A DNA stretch of 64,000 nucleotides from an uncultured Dorea sp. (GTDB taxonomy: Bacteria > Bacillota > Clostridia > Lachnospirales > Lachnospiraceae): positions 24,333 to 88,332 of the forward strand of contig CAJTZE010000004.1 of assembly GCA_910584265.1 (NCBI GenBank), in the 5' to 3' direction. The notes under the pieces are model-generated. The model searched no databases and was not told the origin of the DNA. It was given only the letters and a program-made list of their open reading frames with translations. Shown piece by piece: positions 51,514 to 59,917 of the stretch. The translations under genes and the position numbers were made by a program. The stretch's first letter is position 1, and each line of letters begins with the position of its first letter.

Positions 51514-52869
51514 CTAAACCCCCGGCACCGGAACAGCCCGGAACCCATTTGCGCTCCTGTCCATCACAACCTGTTCATCACTTCCTGTATCAAGCACTGT
51601 ATTCTGAACCGATTCCTTTTCTATCTGTACCGTTGTCACAGGAAGCTCTTTCAATTCCCGGACGGTCAGCAACGCATCGACCTGCCTTGCAAAGCAGGAA
51701 TCCGTCTCGGCATCGGGCTCGTCCGCCGCTCCGGCGCTTGCCACAATATGATTATTAGAAATATAATTTCCTTTCCCAGACACAACATGTATGATAACAG
51801 GCCGGACATTTTCCGGCTTAATATACCGCTCCTCTATCACTTCCGAAATATGGTTGGCCATAATGCTATTATAGTTCCCGTTGATATGCAGAAGTCCGTG
51901 CAGATCATCCAGTCCGTTATCGTGCATCTGCATCGGCGGCCATGGTTCATGATCCCGCAGCAGATGATTCGACGCGATCAAGTTCTCCGAACAGTTTCCC
52001 TTGAATTCAATCATTCCCGGATAAAAGGAATGCAGTCTGTTGCTTGTAATGGAAGATCGTGCCACATTGTCAAAGCAGACGCTGCTCGCTCCCCGCGGAA
52101 ACACATTATTCGCCGTGACCAGAAGCGCCCCAAAATTCTGTGCATAGATCGAATAACCCTTATATCCGGCCCCGATCAGGTTATCCGTGATCTTAGAAGC
52201 CTGTCCCCAGCCCCGAAGCTCGATACAGCTTCCGCATTCAGCTATAAAATTATCGTGGATACTTAAGGCATCTGCATGATAAATGGTAACGCCATGCTCT
52301 AAATACACCATCCCCATACCCGTAATACGGACGGAATCATTTGCACTCGCCGCATAAATTCCTGTTTTCCCGTTCACATAGGTATTTTCCGGATTCTCAT
52401 CCCCGGAACCGTCATCCACAAAATGCAGGCCGTCGATACAGAAATCGGCAAACTCGACCGAACTGATCCTTGGGTTTCCATCTCTCTTAATGTAAAACGC
52501 CGCGCCGCCGCTTTCTTCACAGCCAATTCCCACAGGGATATCCACCAGAATACGGCTTCCTCCGGGCCACAGCTCTTGCAGATCCTTCCACTCATTTTCC
52601 GGCACATTAAAACGGATACTGGAAGAAGTGAAGCCATGGCCGGAACCCATGATCTTCAGATAACTGATGTCGATCACTGCCTGCGTAACAAGACGGTAGT
52701 CACCTGTCGGGATATAGATCACTGCACCCGGCTTTCCTCCTTCATTCTTATCAGCATCTGCCTGCCTGCTCTTCACATCTGCAATGATGCTGTTTATCAC
52801 CTCCCCGATATCCCCATAGGGATTACCGACAGGCCATTCTGTCACATCATAGTAATTTTTGCCAGCCAT
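51514..52869 (-). CDS. GH91 family: inulin fructotransferase or difructose-dianhydride hydrolase
   Basis: A 451-residue right-handed beta-helix protein that I recognise as GH91 (inulin lyase / DFA-forming inulin fructotransferase / DFA III hydrolase). Family segments are YDVTEWP, GKPGAVIYIPTGDYRL, LKIMGSGHGFTSSSIRFNVP, HDNFIAECGSCIELRGWGQ and FPRGASSVCFDN. Asp206 and Glu217 have the 11-residue spacing of the catalytic pair reported for a Bacillus DFA III-forming enzyme. There is no signal peptide, unlike secreted inulin fructotransferases, so it should act in the cytoplasm. It is last in an operon with an ABC sugar importer and a GH32 enzyme. Direction of action (making or opening the dianhydride) is not decided by sequence. 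Confidence 0.88.
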   Translation of the reverse strand: MAGKNYYDVTEWPVGNPYGDIGEVINSIIADVKSRQADADKNEGGKPGAVIYIPTGDYRLVTQAVIDISYLKIMGSGHGFTSSSIRFNVPENEWKDLQELWPGGSRILVDIPVGIGCEESGGAAFYIKRDGNPRISSVEFADFCIDGLHFVDDGSGDENPENTYVNGKTGIYAASANDSVRITGMGMVYLEHGVTIYHADALSIHDNFIAECGSCIELRGWGQASKITDNLIGAGYKGYSIYAQNFGALLVTANNVFPRGASSVCFDNVARSSITSNRLHSFYPGMIEFKGNCSENLIASNHLLRDHEPWPPMQMHDNGLDDLHGLLHINGNYNSIMANHISEVIEERYIKPENVRPVIIHVVSGKGNYISNNHIVASAGAADEPDAETDSCFARQVDALLTVRELKELPVTTVQIEKESVQNTVLDTGSDEQVVMDRSANGFRAVPVPGV

Positions 52870-52964
52870 GGCTAAATCCTCCTCACCACTTTAATACTAA
52901 CTTTTGTTCCGCTCGTAGTCCCGCATTCTCCCGTAGGCTTCCATCACATATCAAACAAAGTTTC

Positions 52965-54455
52965 CTATGTGATAGCAAAGCACTCCTTCAGCCCGCAGGA
53001 CTCATAGTCCCTAATTACCACTTTACCGCCATATGCGCGGATTTTCAACTGATTCTGTTCACTCGAAGCAAATATATTGTTGGAATGATTATTCTGATAC
53101 CGGTCCGTAAATATCTCAAGGCTGCTCTGGTCAGATAAAATATGCACATCCAGTTCCTTTTTTCCCTTCAGATACATCACGCTTCTTGAAACTCCTCTGC
53201 TCCAGCCATCTGACTCATTCCTGTCTACACTCAATTCTGCCTTTTTGAAATCAAACAGACATATCGTCTTCTTTCCCCCGCCGCAACGCAGGGCAAGCTC
53301 CATCCTGTCAGCATCGGACTCTTCCAGATCTACCTTGAACTTTAGTTCAAAACATACCCCGTCCCCGGCTGTCAGCGTTTTTTCTTCTTCCGCCGCCACA
53401 AAACAGCTCTCCTGCTTTGGATCCTCACGCAGGCTTTCCAATTCTGCAATCGGAAGAAACTGCAGTGTACCGTCCTCCATCATACGCACTTCTCTCGGAA
53501 TATTAAAGAACCCGCACCAGCCTTCTCTGTAAGTAGGACCCCAATCCTTCCACAAGGGCATCCACTCCCATTCGTTCGCCCATCCGACGATAATCCTTCT
53601 TCCGTCCGGCGCGGCAAAGGACTGCGGCGCATAAAAATCAAATCCCCAGTCAATCTCACCGTTCACATGAGAATAAAACTTTCCTGTCTCATAGTCAAAA
53701 TCTCCGACCATATATACAGCCGTATGCTCGCCCGAACCCATAGGAGAAAACATCAGGACATATTTGTCACCCAGCGGATAAAAGTCCGTACATTCCCACA
53801 TGTACCCCCACTCTCCACGGCTCTCAGCCATTACGTTAAAAAATGTCCAATGCAGCATATCTTTTGAACGGTAAAGCAGGGCCTGCGCTTTATGATCACG
53901 GCTTGCGCCGCATACCATATAATAAGTATCCCCATGCTTCCACACCTTCGGATCACGGAACTGATCCGGTACTACGCCCTCCGGTGCGGTCAACACCGGA
54001 TTTCCCTCATATTTCTCAAAATGGACCCCATCCTCACTATACGCAATGCATTGGGTATGCTCAAATCCTTTTCCATGATGGGCCGCGCTCGTATACATCA
54101 AAAACAATTTCCCGTCATGTTCGATCGCGCTTCCCGAAAAGCATCCGCCCCGCATGTGGTCATCGTAGCTTTCACTTGGCGCCAGTGCAATGGGCAGGTA
54201 CTCCCAATGGAGCATATCATCGCTCACCGCATGTCCCCAGTGCATATAATCCCAAAAACCATAATACGGATTAAACTGGAAAAAGAAATGGTATTTCCCC
54301 TTATAATAAATCAACCCGTTCGGGTCATTGATCCATCCGGTCTGACCCATAAAATGGTAATGCTGGCGCATCTTACCCTTTTTTACAATATCCTTCTTTT
54401 TCTCGATTTCCTGTCCTGCCTCTGAAATTCTTTTCTGCATTAATTCTTTAGACAT
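52965..54455 (-). CDS. GH32 beta-fructosidase of the GH91 operon
   Basis: A 496-residue GH32 enzyme without a signal peptide. Nucleophile Asp44 in TGWINDPNGLIYY, DQFRDPKVWKH, acid/base Glu in YMWECTDFYPL (Thr instead of the usual Pro in the ECP motif). The C-terminal beta-sandwich is complete (VHILSDQSSLEIFTDRYQNN), with a longer, different final strand than the other GH32 enzymes here. It lies between the permease gene (25 bases) and GH91 (95 bases). It probably splits the product of the GH91 enzyme (for example inulobiose or fructo-oligosaccharide) to fructose. Confidence 0.9.
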   Translation of the reverse strand: MSKELMQKRISEAGQEIEKKKDIVKKGKMRQHYHFMGQTGWINDPNGLIYYKGKYHFFFQFNPYYGFWDYMHWGHAVSDDMLHWEYLPIALAPSESYDDHMRGGCFSGSAIEHDGKLFLMYTSAAHHGKGFEHTQCIAYSEDGVHFEKYEGNPVLTAPEGVVPDQFRDPKVWKHGDTYYMVCGASRDHKAQALLYRSKDMLHWTFFNVMAESRGEWGYMWECTDFYPLGDKYVLMFSPMGSGEHTAVYMVGDFDYETGKFYSHVNGEIDWGFDFYAPQSFAAPDGRRIIVGWANEWEWMPLWKDWGPTYREGWCGFFNIPREVRMMEDGTLQFLPIAELESLREDPKQESCFVAAEEEKTLTAGDGVCFELKFKVDLEESDADRMELALRCGGGKKTICLFDFKKAELSVDRNESDGWSRGVSRSVMYLKGKKELDVHILSDQSSLEIFTDRYQNNHSNNIFASSEQNQLKIRAYGGKVVIRDYESCGLKECFAIT

Positions 54456-54479
54456 TAGACTACCCTTTCTAGTAAGCTC

Positions 54480-55310
54480 CTATCCTTTTACTGCTCCTGC
54501 CGTCATACCGCTTACTATATATTTCTGTGCAGCAAGAGAGATGATCATGACCGGGAAGCTGAATACAAACGCACCGGCACACATCGGTCCCAAATCCAGA
54601 TTGTATGCAGAAAGGAACCCTGCCAGACCGACGGTAAATGTTTTTGCATTTGTGCTCGTGAGAAGCAGCGCAACCAGGAAATCATTCCATGCCAGAAACA
54701 GCGTAAAGATAAATGCTGTGGCAAGTCCCGGCGTACAGATCGGCAGAATCACCTTCCGGAACGTCTGAAGGCTGCTCGCACCGTCCACATAGGCAGCCTC
54801 GTCAAGAGTCGTCGGTATCCCTTCATAGAAACTTAACATCGTCCACATAACAAAGGGCATATTAATCGCCGCATACACGATAATCAGCGCAAGCCTCGTA
54901 TCATACAGCCCCATCCCGCAGATCAGCTCATAAATCGGAACCACAATGCTGGATGTAGGTATCATCTTCAAACACAGGACCAGCACCACCAGAAAAACAG
55001 ACAATTTTGCGCCGGATCTCTGAATCGCATACGCCGCAAGCGAACCTAAGATCAATGCAATAACAGTACTGATAACTGCCGCCGACAAACTGTTTACAAA
55101 ATACTGCGCCGCGTCCATCCGCTCAAACAATCCCTGAAAATTCTCCACCGAAAAGACCTTCGGAAAAAACTTCGGCGGAACTGCAATAACCTCTGAGCCC
55201 TTCTTGAAAGAACAGCACACGACATATATATATGGGAAAAGCCAGAATACAGTAAGAATTACAGACAGCGCAATCCCTATATTCTTTCCTATGCTCATTT
55301 TTTTCTTCAT
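54480..55310 (-). CDS. ABC sugar importer permease, MalG-like (CUT1)
   Basis: A 276-residue permease with six membrane helices and the EAA loop near residue 180 (LDEAAYVDGASSLQTFRKVILPI), which docks on a MalK-type ATPase. It has the N-terminal PYIYVVCCSFK pattern of carbohydrate uptake permeases. The start is the ATG at 55310, just after AAGGAGGATTAAG. It is the third gene of the operon after the binding protein and the first permease. No ATPase gene is in the operon; a shared MsmK-type ATPase elsewhere would be needed. Confidence 0.92.
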   Translation of the reverse strand: MKKKMSIGKNIGIALSVILTVFWLFPYIYVVCCSFKKGSEVIAVPPKFFPKVFSVENFQGLFERMDAAQYFVNSLSAAVISTVIALILGSLAAYAIQRSGAKLSVFLVVLVLCLKMIPTSSIVVPIYELICGMGLYDTRLALIIVYAAINMPFVMWTMLSFYEGIPTTLDEAAYVDGASSLQTFRKVILPICTPGLATAFIFTLFLAWNDFLVALLLTSTNAKTFTVGLAGFLSAYNLDLGPMCAGAFVFSFPVMIISLAAQKYIVSGMTAGAVKG

Positions 55311-55337
55311 CTTAATCCTCCTTACCCTCATCTGCCT

Positions 55338-56222
55338 CTAGCTTATCTTTTTCTTTGGATTCCACAAGCTCTGCATAAATACCAATGTAAAGATAACTAA
55401 TACAACAATGAAGATAACTGCCATAGCACTTGCATATCCAACCTGATTGTATCTGGCCAGTGTCTTGTAAATAATGATACTAATCGTTTCGGAGGAACTG
55501 TTCGGCCCGCCCTCCGTCATAGCCCAGATAATGTCAAATGTCCGCGCCGCATCAATAATCCTGACAGACAGTGCCGTCAAAAGAACCGGCTTGATATTCG
55601 GAAGCTTGATCAGCATGATCTGCTGGAACATGCTGGCTCCGTCAATTTTTGCCGCCTCCAGCATGCTGGAATCCAGTCCCTGAAGCCCGGCAAGAGTCAT
55701 CAGCATCATAAACGGTGTTGTCAGCCATATATCCGCAATACAGCAGGCAAGCAACGACCATTTCGTATCTGCAAGCCACAGGATATTACTGCTGTCAGCC
55801 AGGATCCCGACTCTTGTAAGCAGTTCATTTACAATGCCAAAGCTGGAGCTCATCATTAATTTCCACGTAAGGCCCGCAACCAGCGGTGCGATCATCAGCG
55901 GCGCCATCATCAGAGAACGGATGACCTTGCTTCCCCGGTAATTTAGTTCAAAGAACAGGGCAAACAATACTCCGATAATCGTTTCCATTCCCACCGCAAT
56001 CACAATATATACCAGTGTATTTTTCAGCTGCTTTAAGAAACCGCCTGCCGTAAACGCCCGCACATAATTATCAAATCCAATAAATGTTTTTTCTCCGGTT
56101 ATTCCTATATTAAAGAAACTGTCAATCGTCATCGTGATAATGGGATATATCAAAAAAGCCCCCATAAATACTGCGCCGGGCAGAAAGAAAAGTAACAATG
56201 TTTTTCTTGAAATTAATCTCAT
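55338..56222 (-). CDS. ABC sugar importer permease, MalF/UgpA-like (CUT1)
   Basis: A 294-residue permease with six membrane helices, the N-terminal LFFLPGAVFMGAFLIYP pattern and the EAA loop near residue 195 (LEAAKIDGASMFQQIMLIKLP). The C-terminal part includes WAMTEGGPNSSSETISIIIY, common in UgpA-like proteins. GAGGAC precedes the ATG. It follows the binding-protein gene after a 135-base gap with a hairpin, and pairs with the MalG-like permease to form the channel. Confidence 0.92.
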   Translation of the reverse strand: MRLISRKTLLLFFLPGAVFMGAFLIYPIITMTIDSFFNIGITGEKTFIGFDNYVRAFTAGGFLKQLKNTLVYIVIAVGMETIIGVLFALFFELNYRGSKVIRSLMMAPLMIAPLVAGLTWKLMMSSSFGIVNELLTRVGILADSSNILWLADTKWSLLACCIADIWLTTPFMMLMTLAGLQGLDSSMLEAAKIDGASMFQQIMLIKLPNIKPVLLTALSVRIIDAARTFDIIWAMTEGGPNSSSETISIIIYKTLARYNQVGYASAMAVIFIVVLVIFTLVFMQSLWNPKKKIS

Positions 56223-56251
56223 TCTATTTGTCCTCTTTTTTGAGAGAAATA

Positions 56252-56284
56252 CCCTCAGAAAACCTCATTTCCATTTTCTGAGGG
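56252..56284 (-). other. intercistronic hairpin between binding-protein and permease genes
   Basis: CCCTCAGAAAA (56252-56262) pairs with TTTCTGAGGG (56275-56284) around a 12-base loop. On the minus strand it is followed by a broken U-rich stretch (TATTTCTCTC). It would act as a partial terminator or RNA-stability element that keeps binding-protein mRNA in excess over permease mRNA. Confidence 0.65.
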
Positions 56285-56357
56285 CATTACTATGGCAGGA
56301 CTTTTCCGGCATTCCTGCCGTCTTCAAAAAGTCCATTAACTCTTGTTCTTTGTCTGA

Positions 56358-57605
56358 CTATTGGCCAATAGCCTCAATCTCAGCCGCCGCTGATTCCAGT
56401 GTAGATTCCACATCCGCTCCGCCAAGACAGGACTCAACAACGCCAATCAATACCTCTTCAATCTGTGACCATGTAGTTACCATCGGCCTTGCCTGTGACT
56501 GAGATGCATCCAGCGTCTCAAGCACTGCTAATGTATGCTCGTTTCCGGCCTCTTGTCCCGCCTCCTCATATACAGAAGTCCTTCCTGCGATCTTAAGTGT
56601 CAGATCCATGTAATCTCCGTTATGGTCATACATATATTCCACATATTTTAAAGCCATCTCTTTGTTAGCAGAATTCTTCATCACACACTCATACCAAGGG
56701 CCTGTTGTTGCACCAATCCCTGCGCTTCCGCCGATCATCGGAGCGCATCCGACCTTGTCTGCTCCCAGCGCTTCTACTGCCGCCGGATACTGATGGCTCC
56801 AGTTCAGCTGCATAGCAGTCTTCTCATTGGTAAATAATTCCTGAGACTCTGTAGCCGCAGTTGCAAGAGAATCTGCCGGTGTATAATCCGCATCTGCATT
56901 CTCTACCATAAAATTCAGGGCATCCACATATGCCTGATCTGTAATGTTCACATTGCCGTCTTTGTCAAATACAAGTCCTTCCGCTCCCGCCTGGCAGGCA
57001 AAATCAAGGAATGAACAAACTGCATCGGAACCGCTTCCGAATACGGTTGTTCCATACATATCATCCGTTGCGAGCTCTTTCGCAAGCGCCTGATACTCTT
57101 CCCATGTCTTCGGAACCTTATCCTCTGAGATCAGGTCTTTTCTGTAGATCAGAATCTTCGCATTTACCCACATTGGATATCCCAGAAGATTACCGTCTAT
57201 GCTTCCGCTTCCTTCCAGCGTAGGAATGAAATCACTTGTATCCGCATCATTTATCGGCTCGATCGCATCCTTAAATGCCGCAAGCCATACGAAATCCAGA
57301 CATCCAACGTCATGTGCAGCCTCTCCGGCTTTGATCTCTGTTGAAAGCTTATCATACATACCGGTATAGGCAACCGCATCTACAATGACCTTGCAGCCTG
57401 TCTCCTCTTCAAAAGCCGCTGCCGTCTCATTTGCAAGCGCCTCTGCCGGAGAACCGCTCTCCACCAGTACCGTAATACTATTGCCGCCTTCCGTCTTTGC
57501 AGCCTCTCCTGCATCGCTTCCGCTTTCTTTCGCTCCGCCGCAGCCTGTCAGCATCGTTCCGATCATTGCCGCTGCAATCAGGGTACTCAGAATTCTCTTT
57601 TTCAT
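56358..57605 (-). CDS. lipoprotein sugar-binding protein of the fructan ABC importer
   Basis: A 415-residue extracytoplasmic solute-binding protein. The lipoprotein signal is clear: MKKRILSTLIAAAMIGTMLTGCGG with the lipobox LTGC and Cys22. The mature part starts with a Gly/Ser/Glu-rich linker, then NSITVLVESGSPAEALANET and the cluster 1 sugar-binding fold (EEETGCKVIVDAV, YDKLSTEIKAGEAAHDV). AGAAGGAGG precedes the ATG. It is first in the operon, behind a LacI-controlled promoter. It sets which sugar is imported; the operon content points to inulin-type oligosaccharides or difructose dianhydride. Confidence 0.93.
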   Translation of the reverse strand: MKKRILSTLIAAAMIGTMLTGCGGAKESGSDAGEAAKTEGGNSITVLVESGSPAEALANETAAAFEEETGCKVIVDAVAYTGMYDKLSTEIKAGEAAHDVGCLDFVWLAAFKDAIEPINDADTSDFIPTLEGSGSIDGNLLGYPMWVNAKILIYRKDLISEDKVPKTWEEYQALAKELATDDMYGTTVFGSGSDAVCSFLDFACQAGAEGLVFDKDGNVNITDQAYVDALNFMVENADADYTPADSLATAATESQELFTNEKTAMQLNWSHQYPAAVEALGADKVGCAPMIGGSAGIGATTGPWYECVMKNSANKEMALKYVEYMYDHNGDYMDLTLKIAGRTSVYEEAGQEAGNEHTLAVLETLDASQSQARPMVTTWSQIEEVLIGVVESCLGGADVESTLESAAAEIEAIGQ

Positions 57606-57788
57606 CTTGTCTCCTCCTTCTTTTACTTGTTATCCTTTTACTTTCCTCAGTTACATTGCAATCCCATAATCTTTCTTCCGTAATCTTCTGTCCGTCTACC
57701 TCCCACCGGCGGTAATCTTACTCTGATAAACTCCAGATATATTCCAGAAACTTTCCTATGGAATCTCTTTTCCTGCTCCTATTATCCA

Positions 57789-57808
57789 ATATGGAACGCG
57801 TTCCATAT
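57789..57808. promoter_or_regulatory. LacI-type operator 2
   Basis: A perfect 20-bp palindrome centred on CG: ATATGGAACGCGTTCCATAT. The core TGGAACGCGTTCCA is shared with the second site at 57851-57864. It lies about 110 bases into the transcript from the fructan promoter. Confidence 0.85.
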
Positions 57809-57850
57809 CCATTAAAAAATAATAAATATTTTCTGGTTCTCCTCCTGTTG

Positions 57851-57864
57851 TGGAACGCGTTCCA
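57851..57864. promoter_or_regulatory. LacI-type operator 1
   Basis: A perfect 14-bp palindrome TGGAACGCGTTCCA, with AATA to TATT-like flanks partly kept. Its centre is 59 bases from that of operator 2 and about 40 bases after the predicted transcription start, so a bound repressor would act as a roadblock or by looping. Confidence 0.85.
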
Positions 57865-57907
57865 TATTGGTGAAAATAGAATAGAGCAGTTCCTCTTTAC
57901 ATTTTCT

Positions 57908-57935
57908 ATTATATTCTCTTTGTTATATATGTCAA
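57908..57935 (-). promoter_or_regulatory. promoter of the fructan ABC/GH32/GH91 operon
   Basis: Minus strand TTGACA (57935-57930), 16 bases, TATAAT (57913-57908), a consensus promoter. The 300-base leader to the binding-protein gene contains the two LacI operators and no recognised riboswitch. Confidence 0.8.
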
Positions 57936-58006
57936 TAACTTTTTGATTTTTAAATTCTTTTTGTGCAATATATAAAATTCTATACAATCTTTTTTGTCTA
58001 TTTTCA

Positions 58007-58990
58007 CTATAAAATTGTTGTGTTTCCCTTTCTGAGTTCCGCTTCAAGCACAACCTGTTTATTCCGGTACTCCTTTCCGCTGATCAGATCACACAACAAC
58101 TGCACCGACTCCTTTGCAAGTCTCTCTATCGGCTGTACTACTGCTGTCATCTTCGGCTCCACAAGCTCCGTAATAAATGTTCCGTCATAAGCAACAAACT
58201 TCACGTCCCGCGGCACTTTCAGATGCCTGCGGATCGTCTCATTCATACATTCGACCGCAAGCCAGTCCACAGCAAATACACCGTCAAAATCAAACCCCTG
58301 CGAGAATACGCCCTGAACTACCTCCCGATAATATTCTGAATCAAACCGGTTCCACTCCAGTTCATAGGTATAGGTCTCAATACGATGTTCCCTCATAATA
58401 CGCTCAAACTCATAATGTCTCTCATGATACGGAGACTCAACCGCTGTCGAACCTCTGAAATGCAGAATCTTCTTGCAGCCATTGCGAATTAGGGCCTCTG
58501 CCGCCAGACGCCCTCCTTCTTTATGATTCACTGCCACCACCGGGATATGATCCCCCAGATATCTGTCCAGAGCCACAATAGGCTTATGTATCTTCCTGTA
58601 CTCTTCCACATCCAACGAATGGACTCCCGTAATTACCCCGTCCACAATATGACGGTTCAGCATATCCAGATATTCCAATTCTGCATTGCTTTCTTTTACC
58701 GTACTACAGAGCATCATCTTATATCCGGCCTCATACAGCTCATCTTCCACAAAATCTACAAATTCTACAAAAAACGGGTTGGATACACTGGGAACGATCA
58801 CAGCAATAATTCCCGTACGCTTATGGTACAGATTTCTGGCCAGCTCATTAGGGGTGTAGTTCAACTCCCGCATGGCAATCTCGATTTTTTCTCTTGTGTC
58901 CTCTGCCACATATCCGCTGTCATTCAGCATTCTGGACACCGTGCCCACGCCGACACCGGCTCTCTTCGCAACGTCCTTGATCCCCGCCAC
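58007..58990 (-). CDS. LacI-family regulator of the fructan locus
   Basis: A 327-residue LacI/GalR protein. N-terminal DNA-binding domain AGIKDVAKRAGVGVGTVSRM with hinge helix NELARNLYHKRTG, then a periplasmic-binding-type effector domain (IAVIVPSVSNPFFVEFVDFV, HIVDGVITGVHS, FDGVFAVDWLAVECM). The start is the GTG at 58990 with GGAGG upstream. It has its own promoter and lies directly upstream of the operon promoter. The two perfect CG-centred palindromes in that leader are the natural targets. The inducer is unknown, probably a fructose derivative. Confidence 0.92.
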   Translation of the reverse strand: MAGIKDVAKRAGVGVGTVSRMLNDSGYVAEDTREKIEIAMRELNYTPNELARNLYHKRTGIIAVIVPSVSNPFFVEFVDFVEDELYEAGYKMMLCSTVKESNAELEYLDMLNRHIVDGVITGVHSLDVEEYRKIHKPIVALDRYLGDHIPVVAVNHKEGGRLAAEALIRNGCKKILHFRGSTAVESPYHERHYEFERIMREHRIETYTYELEWNRFDSEYYREVVQGVFSQGFDFDGVFAVDWLAVECMNETIRRHLKVPRDVKFVAYDGTFITELVEPKMTAVVQPIERLAKESVQLLCDLISGKEYRNKQVVLEAELRKGNTTIL

Positions 58991-59074
58991 TTCTACTTAC
59001 CTCCTAAAGCCCGCTTCTATTATTTGCGGAATTACGCCCTTTTCGCCTTTCCGCTCAATCTGTGGTTTGATATT

Positions 59075-59104
59075 AGTATACGTTAGAAACCGAAAAAAAA
59101 TCAA
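59075..59104 (-). promoter_or_regulatory. lacI-type regulator promoter
   Basis: Minus strand TTGATT (59104-59099), 18 bases, TATACT (59080-59075), followed by a leader of about 80 bases to the GTG. Confidence 0.6.
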
Positions 59105-59112
59105 GCTTAACC

Positions 59113-59149
59113 TGTATCCTGTAGCAATGTCTACTTTTTGCAGGATACA
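59113..59149 (-). terminator. probable terminator of araABD
   Basis: TGTATCCTG (59113-59121) pairs with CAGGATACA (59141-59149). A T8 run on the minus strand comes 14 bases later, so it is less than ideal; it lies about 50 bases after the araD stop. Confidence 0.5.
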
Positions 59150-59200
59150 AAATAGCAATAGAGACAGCAGTCCTTATAAACCGCCGCCTCTGCTGAAAAT

Positions 59201-59902
59201 CTATTTCCCCGGCTGCCCATAGTAAGCATTTGCACCATGCTTCCGGTAAAAATGCTTATCCTGAAGCTCCTGCGGAGCCGGTCTGCTATCCGGGTTGAGC
59301 CGCTCACATCTTGCCGCCATCTTCGCCGCTTCCTCCAGTACAACCGCATTGTGCACTGCCTCACAGGCATCTTTTCCCCATGTAAAAGGCCCGTGGTTCT
59401 TACAAAGCACCGCCGGGGTTGCGGCATAGTCAAGTCCCCGGCTCTCGAATTCGTCTGCGATCACCACTCCGGTATTTCTCTCATATGCCTCGTCGAGCTC
59501 CTCCTTCGTAAGATTCCTTACGCAGGGAACCTCGCCGTACAGATAATCTGCATGAGTGGTGCCATAGCAGGGAATCCCTCTTCCGGCCTGTGCCCAGCTT
59601 GCCGCCCAGGATGAGTGGGTATGCACGATCCCGCCGATTTTCGGAAAACGGTTATACAGCACCATATGAGTTTCCGTATCCGAGGAGGGATAATACTCCC
59701 CTTCTACCTTGTTCCCCTCAAGATCTACAACCACCATATCCTCCGGCTTAAGCTTATCATACTCAACACCGCTGGGCTTAATTACAAACAGACCCTTCTC
59801 CCGGTCAATTCCGCTTGCATTTCCCCAGGTAAATGTCACAAGGTTATACCTGGGAAGCAGCATATTCGCCTCGTATACCTCTTTTTTTAACCTCTCCAGC
59901 AT
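59201..59902 (-). CDS. araD: L-ribulose-5-phosphate 4-epimerase
   Basis: A 233-residue class II aldolase-fold epimerase that converts L-ribulose-5-P to D-xylulose-5-P. Zinc ligands and family segments: TWGNASGIDREKGLFVIKPSG, SSDTETHMVLY, GGIVHTHSSWAASWAQAG, ATPAVLCKNHGPFTWG. The C-terminal KHFYRKHGANAYYGQ is characteristic. GGAGTGGAG precedes the ATG. It is last in the araA-araB-araD operon, 15 bases after the kinase. Confidence 0.96.
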   Translation of the reverse strand: MLERLKKEVYEANMLLPRYNLVTFTWGNASGIDREKGLFVIKPSGVEYDKLKPEDMVVVDLEGNKVEGEYYPSSDTETHMVLYNRFPKIGGIVHTHSSWAASWAQAGRGIPCYGTTHADYLYGEVPCVRNLTKEELDEAYERNTGVVIADEFESRGLDYAATPAVLCKNHGPFTWGKDACEAVHNAVVLEEAAKMAARCERLNPDSRPAPQELQDKHFYRKHGANAYYGQPGK

Positions 59903-59917
59903 AAATCTCCACTCCTT

